A stretch of 8,408 nt of DNA from Firmicutes bacterium UBA5010 (GTDB lineage: Bacteria > Bacillota > Clostridia > Tissierellales > Sedimentibacteraceae). The position numbers were made by a program, and so were the translations under genes. Shown here in pieces: positions 7,074 through 8,408 of the stretch. The notes under the pieces are model-generated. The model was given only the letters and a program-made list of their open reading frames with translations. It searched no databases and had not been told where the DNA came from. How positions within the stretch are numbered: the stretch's first letter is position 1; every line of letters starts with the position of its first letter. The stretch spans positions 1-8,408 of the forward strand of contig DGYI01000005.1 of the NCBI GenBank assembly GCA_002396645.1. The letters run 5' to 3'.

Positions 7074-7106
7074 TCAAGCAAATATCAACACACCCCTTCG
7101 GGGCAT
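7074..7106 (-). CDS. Possible 10-codon leader peptide upstream of the AraC gene
   Basis: In the long leader between the R2 promoter and the AraC start, an ATG opens a 10-codon frame (MPRRGVLIFA, then TGA). Its codons 2-5 lie in the CCCCGAAGGGG hairpin, and its stop touches a second imperfect hairpin (7057-7075). The ribosome binding site is weak (GAAG). The arrangement recalls attenuation leaders but could be chance. Confidence 0.2.
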   Translation of the reverse strand: MPRRGVLIFA

Positions 7107-7112
7107 TTTTCT
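7093..7112 (+). terminator. Possible + strand terminator in the AraC leader
   Basis: CCCC-TTC-GGGG followed by CATTTTTCTT reads as a short intrinsic terminator on the + strand. The stem is only 4 bp, so it would be weak. No + strand gene ends here. On the minus strand it is just a hairpin in the AraC leader. Confidence 0.35.
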
Positions 7113-7146
7113 TCACTGCCATTTGAAAAAAGTTTTACTCGGTGAA
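7112..7146 (-). promoter_or_regulatory. 5' leader stem-loop of R2
   Basis: TTCACTG pairs with CGGTGAA (7 bp including one T-G pair). The stem sequence differs from the CTACCG/CGGTAG of R1 and R3, yet pairing is kept, while the loop still reads AAAACTTTTTT on the minus strand. This suggests that the structure itself is maintained. Confidence 0.55.
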
Positions 7147-7156
7147 TATAAAAACA

Positions 7157-7185
7157 AGTTTACCATAGCAAAATAGAAGTTTCAA
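7157..7185 (-). promoter_or_regulatory. Minus-strand promoter in R2, driving AraC-VOC
   Basis: The -35 box is TTGAAA (7180-7185) and the -10 box TAAACT (7157-7162), with a 17-nt spacer, identical in layout to R1 and R3. It is the only evident promoter for the four-gene minus-strand group. Confidence 0.65.
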
Positions 7186-7222
7186 TCAATCAAATATAGA
7201 CAATAGAGAGGCAGTCGGTGCT

Positions 7223-7315
7223 ATGAAAATTAAAATCCGTTCACCGTCTTTATGCAAGCATTGACTGGACTATTCTTGGCATGTAGACAAAGCAAGAGCC
7301 GTTGCGTCAAGTTAG
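7223..7315 (+). pseudogene. Decayed copy of the 30-codon frame in R2
   Basis: Same length as the frame at 4439-4531, with conserved start (MK-KIR), LD, VD and ARAVAS-stop residues; 17 of 30 positions match. Codon 14 is TGA (7262-7264), so only 13 residues could be made. The upstream Shine-Dalgarno (GAGAGG) is weaker than in R1. The final TAG overlaps the loop edge of the hairpin at 7296-7327. Confidence 0.4.
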
Positions 7316-7327
7316 ATGCAACGGCTC
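7296..7327 (+). other. 13-bp hairpin at the end of the small frame in R2
   Basis: GAGCCGTTGCGTC pairs with GATGCAACGGCTC around a 6-nt loop. Relative to 4512-4544 two stem positions differ, and both keep pairing as + strand RNA through G-U pairs. The bases AATTTCGTG follow, with no strong T run. Confidence 0.65.
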
Positions 7328-7396
7328 AATTTCGTGATAAGTCGGATTTTATTGTGTAGGTGAAGTTAAACACTAACAGAGGATGTGCTCATACCC

Positions 7397-7744
7397 TTAC
7401 ACAATGTTTTCACCCAAAATAATTTTTGGCATAGTGGTTAAGCATCTGTTCCACCGCTTGTAAAAATGCTCTAACCCTAACTTTGACACCCTTGCGTGAG
7501 TTTCTTCATCTCTAACAGTCCAATGTAAAACATAAGTGACTTTGCCTACATTGCGTGTGAGGCGAACAGGCAATGCCCCTTCTTTAACGGCATTAAAATC
7601 TGTTTGGCGGTGGGTGCGTTTGATATATCTAACTTCAATAACACCATCCTGCTCCATATAAAAGGCGGCAACCTCTTTCATAAGTTGCTCAATTTCCTCT
7701 TGCTTTTCAATCTTTGCCTCATAGATACAAATTTCATTAAACAT
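7397..7744 (-). CDS. ABM-like (antibiotic biosynthesis monooxygenase fold) protein
   Basis: 115 aa. MFNEICIYEAKIEKQEEIEQLMKEVAAFY begins with a beta strand and long helix, followed by GVIEVRYIKRTHR, a strand (KVTYVLHWTVRDEETHARV) and a closing helix (LGLEHFYKRWNRCL). This order fits the dimeric alpha-beta barrel (ABM) fold, which includes small monooxygenases and haem-degrading enzymes. Catalytic identity is not evident, so only the fold is called. The ATG follows GAGGTGGTG with a slightly long spacer. It is the sole gene of the third R-bounded unit, starts from the R3 promoter and ends a few bases from the right end of R2. A small-molecule stress or resistance role would fit the neighbours but is not shown. 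Confidence 0.65.
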   Translation of the reverse strand: MFNEICIYEAKIEKQEEIEQLMKEVAAFYMEQDGVIEVRYIKRTHRQTDFNAVKEGALPVRLTRNVGKVTYVLHWTVRDEETHARVSKLGLEHFYKRWNRCLTTMPKIILGENIV

Positions 7745-7801
7745 TTATTGCACCACCTCGCACATTATATAAACTTGCTCACCGAGCGTTAATTTCCCAT
7801 G

Positions 7802-7831
7802 CTACCGTTTCACAAAAGTTTTACACGGTAG
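7802..7831 (-). promoter_or_regulatory. 5' leader stem-loop of R3
   Basis: CTACCGT pairs perfectly with ACGGTAG (7 bp). The minus-strand loop AAAACTTTTGTGAAA matches the loop in R1 except for one base in the T run. It sits the same distance from the -10 box as in R1. A second small hairpin (GCTC/GAGC, about 7778-7788) lies nearer the start codon, matching the small hairpin in R1 in place though not in sequence. Confidence 0.6.
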
Positions 7832-7843
7832 ATATATAAAGTA

Positions 7844-7872
7844 AGTTTACCATAGTAAAGCAGAACTTTCAA
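7844..7872 (-). promoter_or_regulatory. Minus-strand promoter in R3, driving the ABM gene
   Basis: The -35 box is TTGAAA (7867-7872) and the -10 box TAAACT (7844-7849), with a 17-nt spacer. The leader to the ATG at 7744 is about 95 nt. Confidence 0.65.
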
Positions 7873-7919
7873 TCAAACAAATATGAATGGATAGATTGAA
7901 AAGGTGCCAATAAGGATAA

Positions 7920-8408
7920 ATATTTTTTAGTCCTGACTTGACACCAGCAGGAGCGACAGGTCCGCAAGGTCCGGCAGGTCCGGTAGGTCCACAAGGTCCG
8001 GCAGGAGCAATAGGCCCGCAAGGACCACAAGGAGAATCAGGTCCGGCAGGAGCTGCAGGCCCAGCAGGTCCGGCAGGCCCGGCAGGTCCGCAAGGAGCAA
8101 CAGGTCCGGTAGGTCCGACAGGTCCAATAGGTCCTTCAGGCCCGGCGGGTCCGGAGGGTCCGGCAGGCCCGGCAGGAGCACAAGGTCCGGCAGGTCCGGC
8201 AGGCCCAGCAGGTCCGGCAGGAGCAATAGGTCCGGCAGGTCCGCAAGGAGAAGCAGGCCCGGCAGGTCCGACGGGAGCAACGGGAGCAACAGGTCCGGCA
8301 GGTCCGGCAGGAGCAACAGGCCCGGCAGGTCCGCAAGGAGAAGCAGGCCCGGCAGGTCCGGCAGGAGCAGCAGGTCCAGCAGGCCCAGCAGGTCCGCAAG
8401 GAGATACA
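7920..8408 (+). CDS. Collagen-like Gly-X-Y repeat protein, no visible start, runs off window
   Basis: From 7950 to the last base the frame is 51 uninterrupted Gly-X-Y triplets (37 Gly-Pro-Y, the rest Gly-Ala, Gly-Glu or Gly-Asp), preceded by IFFSPDLTPA. This composition is that of bacterial collagen-like surface or exosporium-type proteins, which form triple helices. The Y position favours Ala, Gln and Thr. The frame is closed upstream by TAA at 7917-7919 and again at 7911-7913. The only candidate start after these stops is a TTG at 7938 without a ribosome binding site. A short frame from the ATG at 7887 is in phase but stops after eight codons. The N-terminal domain expected before such repeats is absent, so the gene is either broken at its 5' end or expressed in a way not visible here. 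The 3' end is outside the window. Confidence 0.75.
   Translation, partial: MFFSPDLTPAGATGPQGPAGPVGPQGPAGAIGPQGPQGESGPAGAAGPAGPAGPAGPQGATGPVGPTGPIGPSGPAGPEGPAGPAGAQGPAGPAGPAGPAGAIGPAGPQGEAGPAGPTGATGATGPAGPAGATGPAGPQGEAGPAGPAGAAGPAGPAGPQGDT
8229..8360 (+). repeat. Internal 90-bp-spaced duplication in the collagen repeats
   Basis: The 42 bp from 8229 recur from 8319 with one base difference (GGT for GGC in the first Gly codon). Both encode GPA-GPQ-GEA-GPA-GP. The spacing is exactly ten triplets, consistent with expansion of the array by slippage or unequal recombination. Confidence 0.6.

Larger units (their letters stand above)
7112..7393. repeat. R2: second R element, left part diverged
   Basis: From the leader stem-loop rightward this stretch follows the order of R1: stem-loop, minus-strand promoter, 30-codon frame, hairpin and 48-bp right end. 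The part nearer the AraC gene (7015-7111) does not resemble R1 or R3, and instead has its own hairpins at 7057-7075 and 7093-7103. Nothing else gene-like is seen in the 382 bases between AraC and the ABM gene. Confidence 0.7.
7754..7881. repeat. R3: left half of an R element
   Basis: 127 bp align without gaps to R1 from the CACCTCG ribosome-binding block through the promoter. Similarity then fades: no 30-codon frame, no 13-bp hairpin and no 48-bp right end follow. Instead the collagen-like repeats begin about 60 nt later. The copy is therefore cut off at the right border of the array, the mirror of R0 at the left border. Confidence 0.7.

Noticed and set aside
7887..7913. ATG at 7887 as the start of the collagen-like protein
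   Set aside because: It is in phase but reaches TAA after eight codons and a second TAA two codons later. TAA ends several intact genes here, so recoding is not supported.
7927..8399. Minus-strand open frames rich in Leu/Pro/Asp or Cys/Arg/Thr
   Set aside because: They are the reverse reading of the collagen repeats: low complexity, no ribosome binding site, no recognisable domain.
7950..8408. Short GC-rich repeats resembling a CRISPR or satellite array
   Set aside because: The period is 9 bp, in phase with an open Gly-X-Y frame over the whole length; there are no spacers.

Overview
The window looks like accessory DNA from a low-to-mid-GC anaerobic Firmicute, most likely a gut Clostridia-type bacterium. 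The support is the large serine recombinases of the kind found on clostridial and streptococcal conjugative elements, the strong AGGAGG-type ribosome binding sites, and small accessory proteins (HEAT-like, DUF5131, VOC plus AraC, ABM) of types common in such genomes. No species-level marker is present, so the host is an inference.

Left third (1-3718, + strand): the C-terminal tail of one large serine recombinase, then two complete ones (558 and 539 aa). They are packed head to tail with a 1-nt gap and a 4-nt overlap, so they form one translationally coupled operon. The second complete gene overlaps the start of a 19-codon open frame that looks like a remnant. A bidirectional terminator hairpin (3725-3759) closes the block.

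Middle (3778 to about 7910): genes all on the minus strand, divided into three groups by copies of one intergenic element, called R here. The groups are (i) a HEAT-repeat-like protein, (ii) AraC regulator, VOC protein, small DUF7662-like protein and DUF5131 protein, in transcription order, and (iii) an ABM-like monooxygenase. Each group starts from the same promoter (TTGAAR, 17 nt, TAAACT) and the same 5' stem-loop leader, both supplied by R. Each group ends against the same 48-bp right end of R. R1 (4285-4610) is complete, R2 (about 7112-7393) lacks the left-most part, and half copies lie at the two ends of the array (R0, 3778-3825; R3, 7754 to about 7881). R1 and R2 also carry, on the + strand, a 30-codon frame ending inside the loop of a 13-bp hairpin. 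The layout (recombinases, then an array of promoter-bearing genes separated by related repeats) resembles a gene-cassette array. That recombinases act on R is an inference.

Right end (about 7920-8408, + strand): an uninterrupted collagen-like Gly-X-Y frame of 51 triplets that runs off the window. It has no ATG or GTG start and no ribosome binding site, and begins just after the R3 fragment, so the 5' end of the gene seems to be missing or replaced.

No rRNA, tRNA or CRISPR array was seen.
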